Below, one piece after another: positions 22,236 through 30,735 of a stretch of DNA of 64,000 nt. The notes below the pieces were generated by a model, which was not told the origin of the DNA, ran no database searches, and saw nothing but the letters and a program-made list of their open reading frames with translations. Made by a program: the position numbers and the translations under genes. How positions within the stretch are numbered: position 1 is the stretch's first letter; each line of letters starts with the position of its first letter. Source of the DNA: Monoplex corrugatus (lineage: Eukaryota; Mollusca; Gastropoda; Littorinimorpha; Ranellidae); contig CM060315.1 in the NCBI GenBank assembly GCA_030674185.1, forward strand, positions 90,219,637-90,283,636, written 5' to 3'.

Positions 22236-22433
22236 GCTATGTAATCCATTGAAGGAAAACGTCGAAAATTTAATCATTAAAAAAATCGTAACTTTCGTCA
22301 CAGACAATCAATCAAAGAACTTTTTATACCATTTTAATGTTCTTTTTTTGCTCTTTTCAATGATGGTAATTACATATTTATTAAAAATATTTGAAATTTT
22401 TTGTAACATACCTACACCTACAAAATCTTACTA

Positions 22434-22619
22434 ATGATGCAGGCAAAGACATACCCTCAACAGCAAAAGTATCTTTTTATCCCAGTGACCAGAAAGAGAC
22501 CACGAGTTGAGCTGGGAGATTCCTTGCGATCTGCTTCTCCACAACCGTCGTGTGAAGCAACTAGGCAAGTTACTTGCTGCGACGATAGCCTGAAACAACT
22601 GACGAAGTTGATCAAGTAA
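22434..22619 (+). CDS. Hypothetical ORF or terminal exon with basic motif
   Basis: After a possible acceptor (tatctttttatcccag, ending near 22485) the frame reads TRKRPRVELGDS, then SASPQPSCEATRQVTCCDD, and ends at TAA. RKRPRVE looks like a nuclear-localisation signal. The second half is duplicated at 23262-23320 outside the putative transposon. Not recognised. Equally likely to be repeat sequence that happens to be open. Confidence 0.2.
   Translation: MMQAKTYPQQQKYLFIPVTRKRPRVELGDSLRSASPQPSCEATRQVTCCDDSLKQLTKLIK
22529..22588 (+). repeat. 60-bp direct repeat, unit 1
   Basis: tctgcttctccacaaccgtc and gcgacgatag bound a 60-bp sequence repeated at 23262-23320 with a few substitutions. Unit 2 carries an extra GGCCTA after the final TA. 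Confidence 0.9.
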
Positions 22620-23261
22620 AATCGCCTTGACAGGAAGTGACGAAAAGTTCAAAACCACAGGAAATCACGCGTGAGGTGCCGTAACAAAGAGCGATGTCCT
22701 ATAGGCCTAGGCCCTATGCGATTGTTACCCGCGCGCTAAACCCATTTTTTGAATTCCACCGAGCTGTCTGGAAAAGCGAATTGTGTCACTGTTCCGACTT
22801 TAGCTTAGCGCTAAACACTGATATGTTTGCCAGTTGGGTTCAAATTGACTACAATGCGTGCAGCCAAAGCAAGATCGCGCGTGCGATAAGCGTACTTTCA
22901 GTTTCGTTGGTTTTCCCCGAGATGGTTGGCAGTGCACGTTCTGTCCACCTCTCCACCTACCTACCCACCCTTAAAAAAAAAGACATCGGATTTAGGCGAT
23001 TCACGAGACTAGTTCTGGCGACCCAAAAATCGGATTTCCGATTAAAATCGGATAAATCACATCCCTGTTCAAAGCTAGATCTAGTTTGGTATTCAAGCCT
23101 ATTCAATATTGCTTTTCAGCAAGCTACAATCGCATTTCCTACATAAATTCTTGTGTTTAAAAAGTAGAAATCATGTAACGGATGTCAATGAATAATATTC
23201 ACAGAAAAAAATGCAAACCTTGTGGTTAAAAATCGTGGAATTTTCGCCGATTTGGTGTACA

Positions 23262-23330
23262 TCTGCTTCTCCACAACCGTCGTGTGAAGAAACTAGGCAA
23301 GTGACTTGCTGCGACGATAGGCCTAGCCTG
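23262..23330 (+). repeat. 60-bp direct repeat, unit 2, with GGCCTA insertion
   Basis: Matches 22529-22588. At 23318-23325 it reads TAGGCCTA where unit 1 has TA, with the same gcctgaaa following in both. Confidence 0.9.
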
Positions 23331-23628
23331 AAAAGGCTCCTGCAGCGTAAATTATCCACATTTATCCAGAGCCTGCCCTTTGATCCGGTTTCCGTTCAAG
23401 GGAAGTAACTCGATGATTGTTTTAGATAAGGGTCGTCAACGATGCCGTCCCATGTGATTGGGTTGGGGGTATAGTGGTGGCAGCACTGCGGTTAATTAAG
23501 CATATAAAATTATGTTATGTGGCATATGAGCAGATCGTAGTTAAGAATGCCCGCTCGTATGCAGTTATGACCGCAAGGAATCATATTAGTGTCAGAAATA
23601 TATTGGCAGCGCTTCGAAAACGATTGAA

Positions 23629-23659
<31 letters not shown>
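23629..23659. repeat. (TG)n microsatellite
   Basis: A (TG)15 tract. A run of about 24 A follows at 23735-23758. Both sit at the 3' edge of the I-like LINE on the minus strand. Confidence 0.95.
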
Positions 23660-23726
23660 TCGTTCTTTAATTTAACGTCTTTTCACTATAAGTGATATTA
23701 GACGGGGGAGGGGGGGGAGGGGAAAT

Positions 23727-23759
<33 letters not shown>

Positions 23760-23937
23760 TGAACAAAATAAAATGTAGAACGATAGTTGGACGGGTTGGA
23801 TTTGGGCAGAGGGAAGACAGAGGAAAAAGACATTAGCAGGTGGGGGGAACAGTAAAATGGAACGAGAACTTAACACTAACAATTAACTTCAATAACGTGA
23901 AGGGAAATTGTAACACTAAAATACAAACCGAATAAAG

Positions 23938-26900
23938 TTAAAGTAATGCATTAACAGGACTGTGAACTAATGATTCTGAAATTCTAACTAACAACGTTTG
24001 ATCTGATGTAATTTTCTGGAAATGATTTTCAGAATACTTTTCTTGAGTAAACATTTTCGGTAAAAAAGAACGTAGCATTTTGCAGTAGAATAAACAGTGA
24101 AACAGTGTGAACTGTTCGCCGCAAATACACTTGACATTTTTACAATATTTTGTTCTCAATGCGTTTAGCTGAATACGAAAACAAACAGCAACAATCGATC
24201 TCAAATGATACATAGAAGAATACTGCAATTTTTTACATACATTTTGAACGGTAAGTTTTATCATTTGTTGTGACACAAACTGTTCATCTGAATGTTCAAG
24301 AAATCGAGTCCATGAGGCTGATTCGAGCAAGTTGCAAGCTTCTTTTACGGAGGTATGAACATGTAATTCTATAGCATTATCAGCATTCTGGGCGCCTTGC
24401 TTAGCTGCTCTGTCAACTACTTCGTTGCCGTGAAGACCAACATGAGAAGGCACCCAGCATAAACTGATATCTGTACCTTTGACCCTTAAACGATGTATAA
24501 GATGATTTGCCTCAGTAATTAAATCAGGTCTTGTGTCGGCATTAAAAGACCGTAAGGCATATAATACAGATTTTGAGTCAACAAAGAGAACTACTTTGAA
24601 AGACATGGTTTTAAGATTTACTAGATAATGCAATGCTTGATTAATAGCGACTAATTCCGCTGTAAAGATCGATAAGTTTGCCCCAACGAAAAATGACTTT
24701 TTTATCTTAAATTTTGGAACATAAAAAGCTGCTCCAGCACATTTATTTTCTAAGACTGATCCATCGGTAAAAATGTGAAGATGGGTACGGTATTTTTCAT
24801 CGATGTGTTCTCTTGCTGTGGATATCGAAATGTTGACGTTTTCAGATTTCTTAGCGTCTGTATAATCAATATCAAAAGAGGCTTTTTGCATTTCACATGT
24901 AGGGATAGGCGTTGTTGATGGTGTCTCAGCTATTTCATCCATATTTATGTTAGACTGTTTGACCAAGTCAGATATGTAAGTTGAAACAGTCATTTGTGAT
25001 GAAATGCTTTTTGCTCGCTTTGGAAAGTCAACATCAGACCTGATTTTAATTTCCTTACTCACAAAATTGTCCGTTTGTGAAGTAGTTCTAACTGCAAATT
25101 TTGCTGTCGCTAGCTCACGATAGTTGTTCAGAGGCAGAATTCCAGCAACTTTGTACGTTTCCAGATTAGAGGCATGAGTAGGGACACCTAGAGCAATTTT
25201 AATACTTTTGCAGTCTAAGCTTTGTATCTTCTTTAATAAATATTTTGGTGCACTGAAAAACACTTCTTGCGCATAGGATAATTTAGATCGTACAAGTGCT
25301 GTTGACAGATGAATTAGTATGTTCGTATCCATTCCCCAAGGTAATCGGCTTATTATCTTTAGAAAATTTAGGGCTTTTCTTGCTTTTGTTGAAATATAAT
25401 CAAAATGGACATTCCAGTTTAATTTCGATGTCATAAAGACTCCCAGAAATTTTACAACCTGTTTGTAATGTAACACTTCACCAAGCAATCTGAAAGTAGG
25501 CAAGTTACTTAAAGTACCACCAGAATTAAATAGCATCATGTTAGTTTTTTCCGCTGACAACGACAGACCATTTTCTAACATATAGTTTCCAAGATTATCA
25601 AGATCAGATTGATACAATTTCCTAATGTAATTCTGTGCTCTCTGTGGAGTTGTCTTTTTTAAAGTAATATTCATCCAAATACATATATCATCAGCATACT
25701 GTGCCAAAACAACACGATTTGAGAGTGCTTTAGGAAGATCCTGAATAAGGATATTAAATAAAAGCGGTGCTATCACTGAACCTTGTGGAATTCCCATATC
25801 AAGATGTCGTGAAGTAGAATAACTAGTTCCCACTCTTGCCTGAATAGTTCTATTGGCTAAAAAAGACTTAATGTAATCATACATATTGCCAGATAAACCA
25901 ATAGATTTCAGCTTGTACAATAAACGCGTATGCCAAACTTGATCGTAAGCTTTTTTCACATCAAAAAATGTAGCTAAAAGACTTTTTCTGCGGGCAAACT
26001 CTTTCTTGATGTGAGTGGTAAGTTTAACCAGGTGCTCAACTGTAGATCTCCCTTTTCTAAAACCAGCCTGATTTACTGGAATAACGTTATTTTTATCACA
26101 GTAATGTACAAGTCTGTTTAATACCAATTTTTCCAATAGTTTGCTCGTATGGGACGTTAAAGCAATAGGTCTGTAACTGTTTTTATTGTTTTTAGGCTTT
26201 CCTGCTTTTAATACTGGTATAACAACAGACGTTTGCCATAATTGTGGTATAGTTCCACCAGCCCAGCATTTCTGAAAAATTTTGTGTAAAAAAATAATAT
26301 AGTTTTCTGGAAGATGTTTAATCATTTCAGTTGAAACTGCATCAACACCTACCGAACTCCTTTTGTTGCGCAGAGACAAGATAGTGTTTTTTAACTCTTC
26401 TAAGGTGATTGGAGAATTAAACCAGAGATCATTTTGAGGTATTGGATCAGTGTAGATAGGGTTGTTAGCTGCCATTTCCCTGTAGTGTTTGCAGGTAGGA
26501 GTCAAACCATCTACTTTACTATTTTGGGCAAAAAGTTCCACAAAAGTTTCAGCTTTGTCCATGTCGGAAAGAAATTTGTGACTTGTATCAATCATTATTG
26601 GACACCTAGGTAAGTTGGCTCCATTTTTCATTTGATTCATTTTTGTCCATACTTTATGGAAATCCTTGAAATCTGAAATTTCTTTTGTGCAGTATGATGC
26701 CCAGTAATTTTTCTTTGCTTCAGCGATGATTTTATTACACTGGGTGTTAGCTTTTTTCATTTCCATATGATCTTCAGGTTTCCTGCTTTTGATGTAGATT
26801 TTGTATTTCTCTTTTTTATACTGAACTGCTTGCTCACATACCTCCGTCCACCAAACATTACCCAAACGGTTATTAGACTTAAAAGTTTTGAGTTTCGGGA

Positions 26901-27765
26901 TGGAAAGGTCTGCAGCAGCTAGAACTGACTCCTGGAATTTAGAAAACATAACGTCTACATTTTCACTTTCATAATGTGTGAAATCTCGAATAGAAAGAAC
27001 AGTCTGAAACAAGGACCAATCAGCGCGTGTATAATTATATTTTGGTATAATATCAGGAATGCTGTCTTTCATCCTGATGTTTTCGTTAGTTAGTGTTATG
27101 AGGATAGGTAAGTGATCACTTCCTAAAGTATCTCTGTGAGTGTCCCAGGTACAGCAGGGTACTAATTCTGGTGAGATTAAAGACAGATCGATGGCTGTTG
27201 CCCGATGTTTGGAAATATCAGGAATTCTAGTGACACTCCCATCATTCAAAAGGAAAAGCGAACTGTCAACTATATTTTCTACTAAACGATTGCTTGTCAC
27301 AGTACAGCAATCTTTTTCCCAAAACGGGGAGTGGGAATTAAAGTCTCCACCTATTAGCCATTTACCGTGCAGCAGATCCGGAATCGTGCGCAGCCATTCT
27401 GTGTTGTGGTCATTTGGACCTGTTGGCAGGTAGACTGACAAAACGTTCAGGATAAAAGAATTACTGAATTGTACTGTAGCGGCACAAGCGTGTAAGTCTT
27501 CAGTTGACGTTAAAACTGGGGAAGTAAATATGTGATATTGTAACTCTTTAAGTATGTATATCGCAGTGGCTACTTTCTTCCCGGGATTCCCATAGGCATA
27601 CACTGGTGGATAATAGTAATTTTGGAAATTGGGAAGTTTGGTTAGTATAACATTAAGCGACTGCAGAATCAAGACTTCACACTGATTTGAGGCAAGGAAA
27701 TGTTCCAGGTATGCTGAATTGGTGGAAATAGACCTACAATTCCACTGTAAAAAATTGATTTTCAT
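23938..27765 (-). CDS. LINE ORF2: endonuclease, reverse transcriptase, RNase H
   Basis: An uninterrupted 1275-residue protein from ATG at 27765. Residues ~1-230 are an APE-type endonuclease: LQWNCRSI, VLSVYLPTG, LIGGDFNSHSPFW and LGSDHLPILI. The box normally reading LQE is LILQSLN, so the metal-binding Glu is missing. Residues ~430-770 are the reverse transcriptase: NSYRPIALTSHTSKLLEKL, AGFRKGRSTVEHL, FFDVKKAYDQVW, MGIPQGSVIAPLLFN and AQYADDICIW; both catalytic Asp boxes are intact. Residues ~1000-1130 are RNase H: IFTDGS, FTAELVAINQAL, VLFVDSKSVLYAL and WVPSHVGLHGNEVVDRAA, with all catalytic positions present. A C-terminal CKNVKCICGEQF segment is Cys-rich. The RNase H domain places it in the I group (I/Nimb-like). 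This is the longest intact frame in the window. Confidence 0.92.
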   Translation of the reverse strand: MKINFLQWNCRSISTNSAYLEHFLASNQCEVLILQSLNVILTKLPNFQNYYYPPVYAYGNPGKKVATAIYILKELQYHIFTSPVLTSTEDLHACAATVQFSNSFILNVLSVYLPTGPNDHNTEWLRTIPDLLHGKWLIGGDFNSHSPFWEKDCCTVTSNRLVENIVDSSLFLLNDGSVTRIPDISKHRATAIDLSLISPELVPCCTWDTHRDTLGSDHLPILITLTNENIRMKDSIPDIIPKYNYTRADWSLFQTVLSIRDFTHYESENVDVMFSKFQESVLAAADLSIPKLKTFKSNNRLGNVWWTEVCEQAVQYKKEKYKIYIKSRKPEDHMEMKKANTQCNKIIAEAKKNYWASYCTKEISDFKDFHKVWTKMNQMKNGANLPRCPIMIDTSHKFLSDMDKAETFVELFAQNSKVDGLTPTCKHYREMAANNPIYTDPIPQNDLWFNSPITLEELKNTILSLRNKRSSVGVDAVSTEMIKHLPENYIIFLHKIFQKCWAGGTIPQLWQTSVVIPVLKAGKPKNNKNSYRPIALTSHTSKLLEKLVLNRLVHYCDKNNVIPVNQAGFRKGRSTVEHLVKLTTHIKKEFARRKSLLATFFDVKKAYDQVWHTRLLYKLKSIGLSGNMYDYIKSFLANRTIQARVGTSYSTSRHLDMGIPQGSVIAPLLFNILIQDLPKALSNRVVLAQYADDICIWMNITLKKTTPQRAQNYIRKLYQSDLDNLGNYMLENGLSLSAEKTNMMLFNSGGTLSNLPTFRLLGEVLHYKQVVKFLGVFMTSKLNWNVHFDYISTKARKALNFLKIISRLPWGMDTNILIHLSTALVRSKLSYAQEVFFSAPKYLLKKIQSLDCKSIKIALGVPTHASNLETYKVAGILPLNNYRELATAKFAVRTTSQTDNFVSKEIKIRSDVDFPKRAKSISSQMTVSTYISDLVKQSNINMDEIAETPSTTPIPTCEMQKASFDIDYTDAKKSENVNISISTAREHIDEKYRTHLHIFTDGSVLENKCAGAAFYVPKFKIKKSFFVGANLSIFTAELVAINQALHYLVNLKTMSFKVVLFVDSKSVLYALRSFNADTRPDLITEANHLIHRLRVKGTDISLCWVPSHVGLHGNEVVDRAAKQGAQNADNAIELHVHTSVKEACNLLESASWTRFLEHSDEQFVSQQMIKLTVQNVCKKLQYSSMYHLRSIVAVCFRIQLNALRTKYCKNVKCICGEQFTLFHCLFYCKMLRSFLPKMFTQEKYSENHFQKITSDQTLLVRISESLVHSPVNALL

Positions 27766-28120
27766 AGTCGGCTAATCCCTTATTTTCAATTAACGGTGAT
27801 TTGTTTGAAAATCACGTATATTTGGTTTTCCGTGTACGAGGAAAATGGGGGGGGGGGGGGGGGAATGATTACTTTTACTACAAAGTAAAGGTAGAAACAA
27901 AAAATGAGTAAAACTATGGAGAAAAGAAGTCCTACTAATCAAGATAAGACTTTTGATCTAGAACAGAAATAAATTATAAATAAATTAAATAATAGTATAC
28001 ACGCCTTCAAATGTACAGAGATTATAGTCTGAGTCCTGACTTTCACCAAGAGAACTGTCAGAGATGACGAGGAAAAAGTCCTGTGACATGAAACGTTGGT
28101 CACTGTAGATCTACTACTAT

Positions 28121-28853
28121 TCATTCAAAACATGTTGTATGACAGCCACCACGGTTCATAGCTGTCAAAATAGGGGAACGGTCCTCGGGAGAATCTAGAG
28201 GCGTGTGGCCGTGAAGGTCGTGATCCTCCTGGTCTTCTAGGCGTCTCCCAAAATAGATCCCGAATGTGTCTTCCCAGGTTCCCGCTATCACGCTGCTTCC
28301 TCTGGCGGTGGGGTGAATATTGTCCTGTAGAAACTGCTGGTTAGTTCGAAGGTTATCATGGGAGACAAATGAAAGATTTTTTTATGTTAACAAGTTCAGC
28401 AGATAAAAAGGCGTTAAACAAATTCCGCCGAACTTCCATACGTGACTGTCGTACAGGGGCGACCTTGCTGATGACTATCTTTGTGTTTGGATATTTTTGT
28501 GTTATATGTTTGATGGAAGAAGCTAAATTTTGTGTTGTTGCTTTGAGATCTTTGCTATTCAGTTCGTGGACACCACAGTGTAAAACAATACAGTCTGCAG
28601 GACTGTCAAAGTTGGAAAGTGACTTGTCTAAAGATTTTTGTATGTCATGAATGTTATTCACAGTACTTGAGTCTCCTTCAAAACCATAAGATCGTCCCAG
28701 TCGTCTCGAGTGGACACCTTTCAACACTGGATCATGGATAGTCAGAACATAGGGAAGGTCGTGGTTTGTTTTACGTTGTTCTGAAATCTTTTTGGTGTGT
28801 GACGTTGCGTCCTTGAGCTGTGATGTGACGTCTTTAGCTTTTTTGATGTCATG
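28121..28853 (-). pseudogene. LINE ORF1 remnant with SGNH/GDSL-like domain
   Basis: Minus-strand reading from the microsatellite gives a helix-rich lead (KKAKDVTSQLKDATSHTKKI). The core follows: LPYVLTIHDPVLKGV, CIVLHCGVHELNSKD and PNTKIVISKVAPVRQ. After a one-base frameshift near 28365 comes SHDNLRTNQQFLQDNIHPTA, ending at TGA 28121-28123. The spacing of a strand-turn-strand lead, a block with GVHELN where SGNH hydrolases have GxND, and a late D-x2-H (DNIH) fits the esterase-like domain known from ORF1 of some LINEs. The 5' part with the nucleophile Ser is not convincingly present. Broken, unlike ORF2. Confidence 0.65.
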
Positions 28854-28935
28854 GTGTGTGTGTGTGTGCGTACGTGCGTGTGTGTGTCACTGTGTGTGTC
28901 ACTGTGTGTGTGTGTGTGTGCGCACGTGCGTAAAT
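28853..28935. repeat. (TG)n microsatellite
   Basis: Interrupted TG repeat with tgcgtacgtgcg and tcactgtg variants. It marks the 5' limit of the recognisable LINE ORF1. Confidence 0.9.
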
Positions 28936-29174
28936 TTGACATTTTTGTTTTGTTTTTATCCACGTAAAATGTGTCTGTATACTTTTTGTGTCTGCATTTT
29001 GGTGTATACACAATTGTTCAGGAATACCTTTTTCATGTCATACTCAAACCATACTGCTGTTTTCTTTCCTGTTACATGTCACTCTTGTATTGTTGATGTG
29101 TCATTGATTTATATCTTTATGTATACATCCTCTATAAAGTACAAAGTGCTTAGGAGCTGGCTTCCAGACATTTT

Positions 29175-29310
29175 GAGCCATATCTATTATTATCATTATT
29201 ATCATCATTATTGTTATTATTACTGTTATTATTATTATTATTATCATTATCATTAATGTTATTAATACATTATTATTGTTATTATTATTATAATTATTAT
29301 TGTTGTTGTG
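29175..29310. repeat. (ATT)n microsatellite
   Basis: Trinucleotide ATT/ATC repeats, about 135 bp. The stretch 28936-29175 before it holds no recognised gene. Confidence 0.9.
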
Positions 29311-29390
29311 TTATTCACTAGTATCAAAACAGATAGATGTTCGGCATCGGCGGATAATTTTTTCTAGCAACCGTTGCCTTCCCGAAAGTC

Positions 29391-29582
29391 TTAGTGAGTC
29401 TCTGATTTCATAAGACCGATTAATATGGAGTTACTTCCCTTGACGTGTAGTCTGCCGTGAGCTAATCCTACAACCACCCTTTTGGAAGAATCAGCAATAT
29501 TTATCAGATGAACAGTTTCTAAATAAATATATAAACTTTCTTCATTTGTTGAGTTCATTATCTTCCATATCTTTTTGTCCAT
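29391..29582 (-). CDS. Unrecognised 63-residue ORF downstream of Gypsy remnant
   Basis: Starts within the last codons of the Gypsy frame and reads ESLYIYLETVHLINIADSS and RVVVGLAHGRLHVKGSN. It looks protein-like but has no motif I can name. It may be the shifted C-terminal end of the Gypsy polyprotein or 3' sequence of that element. Confidence 0.2.
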   Translation of the reverse strand: MDKKIWKIMNSTNEESLYIYLETVHLINIADSSKRVVVGLAHGRLHVKGSNSILIGLMKSETH

Positions 29583-29586
29583 TTTG

Positions 29587-30735
29587 TTACATGTTGTTGT
29601 TCATGATCTTTTTTCTTTTTCTTCTTCTTCTTTTTAAACAAATCAAGCCACTGTGGTTTTTTGTTTCTTTGTGATCTGCAGAGAGTTGGGGTGATGTCTG
29701 GAGTTGGAGATGTGACATCTGGTGATGCAGGCATTGGAACAGGAGACTGTTGCTGAGATGTGGGTAGAAGTTCATGGGAAGAAGAGTGTGGGGAAGAGGG
29801 TGGAGGTGATGTAGGTGTGTCCTCAGCCATTGCAGTCGTTCCTTGTAGGGACTGAGCATCACTAGAGGTTGCATCAGGTGTGTGTGGTTGTGTCTGATGG
29901 GGGCCACTGTCTGTCTGGACGATGAAAGAATGGGAACTGTGGTGTTTTCCCAAGACTGTTCCTGATTTCTTCATGTCCTTAATATAAAGACAGTGTCACC
30001 AGGTTTCAGGGGTGTTGCTTCTCTTGAAGTGTGACGAAGATTGAAGTAAGAACATTGTTTCTGTTTCATGTTCTCTTCTTTCTGTCTGATGAGGGGGTGA
30101 TCAGGGATCTTTGGGAGAAGGTTGGAGGGAACAATGGGGATTTTTCTTTTCAATTTTCTTCCCATCAAGAGTTCACTGGGTGATTTTTCTTCTAGCAGTG
30201 GACTCGCCCTGAACAGAAGGAGAGCATTATAGAGATCCTTTGCTTTTTTGAGTAGGTTCTCCACTGTCTGCACGGCTCTTTCGGCCTGTCCATAACTTTG
30301 GGATAGTGAGGAGAGCTTGTGGTGTGTGTGAAACTGAAATCTACAGCAAAGTTGCGGAAATATGTACTGACGAACTGAAGGCCATTGTCCGAGACAATAA
30401 CATGACGGATGCCATGGATCGCAAAAATGCTCTTCAATTTGCTGATGAGGTTGTTGCTCATCTGGTTGTCCAGGTGACGCAATTCTGGCCATCGAGAATA
30501 AGTCTACCACAATGACAAAGGTCTTGCCATGAAGGTCAAACAAATCCATGCCCAGACCACAATGACAAAGGTCTTGCCATGAAGGTCAAACAAATCCATG
30601 CCCAGACCACAATGACAAAAGGCTTGCCGTGAAGGTCAAACAAATCCATGCCCAGTCTGGACCATGGCTGATCGGGGAATGAGGAGGGAAGGAGGGGTTT
30701 CTTTTGTGTTGGTCTGTGCTTGGCACAGGTGTCAC
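29587..30735 (-). pseudogene. Ty3/Gypsy integrase and C-terminal region, broken
   Basis: Minus-strand pieces are CAKHRPTQKKPLLPS, SRLGMDLFDLHGKTFVIVVD (first catalytic Asp), IVSDNGLQF (second Asp block), SPHYPKVM, then AERAVQTVENLLKKA, PSELLMGRKLKRKIP and PLKPGDTVFILRT. A Ser/Pro-rich tail follows with RSQRNKKPQWLD. At least three frame changes are needed, and a 50-bp triplication lies in the first Asp block. There is no protease, reverse transcriptase or LTR. It ends abruptly at the minisatellite at 30733. It is not the same family as the element at 41373-46215. Confidence 0.85.
30507..30656. repeat. 50-bp tandem triplication inside integrase
   Basis: Units start at 30507, 30557 and 30607. 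Each contains ccacaatgacaaag, cttgcc, gaaggtcaaacaaatccatg and cccag. Units 1 and 2 are identical; unit 3 has two changes. A period of 50 is not a multiple of three, so the triplication itself destroys the reading frame. Confidence 0.95.

Larger units (their letters stand above)
17975..23067. mobile_element. Putative 5.1-kb DNA transposon (13-bp TIR, 6-bp TSD)
   Basis: The left end CAGGGATGTGATT and the reverse complement of the right end are identical over 13 bp. Both termini abut TTCAAA (17969-17974 and 23068-23073). The start CAGGG is common in hAT elements, but those usually make 8-bp duplications, so the superfamily stays open. No recognisable transposase was found. The interior holds a plausible coding exon (19682-19771), a tandem duplication and AT repeats. 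A chance pairing of ends 5 kb apart is possible but unlikely given TIR plus TSD. Confidence 0.5.
23660..28853 (-). mobile_element. I-like LINE, nearly complete (ORF1 partial, ORF2 intact)
   Basis: Minus-strand order is: ORF1 remnant (28853-28121), a ~355-bp spacer containing a run of 16 G (27847-27863), intact ORF2 (27765-23938), then ~280 bp of 3' sequence ending near aatatcacttatagtgaaaa and a (CA)n tract. The 5' end is cut by a (TG)n/(CA)n microsatellite at 28853-28935. No clear TSD was found. Confidence 0.75.

Noticed and set aside
22694..23146. 150-codon plus-strand frame
   Set aside because: It crosses the inferred right TIR and TSD of the putative transposon and has no domain; probably open by chance.
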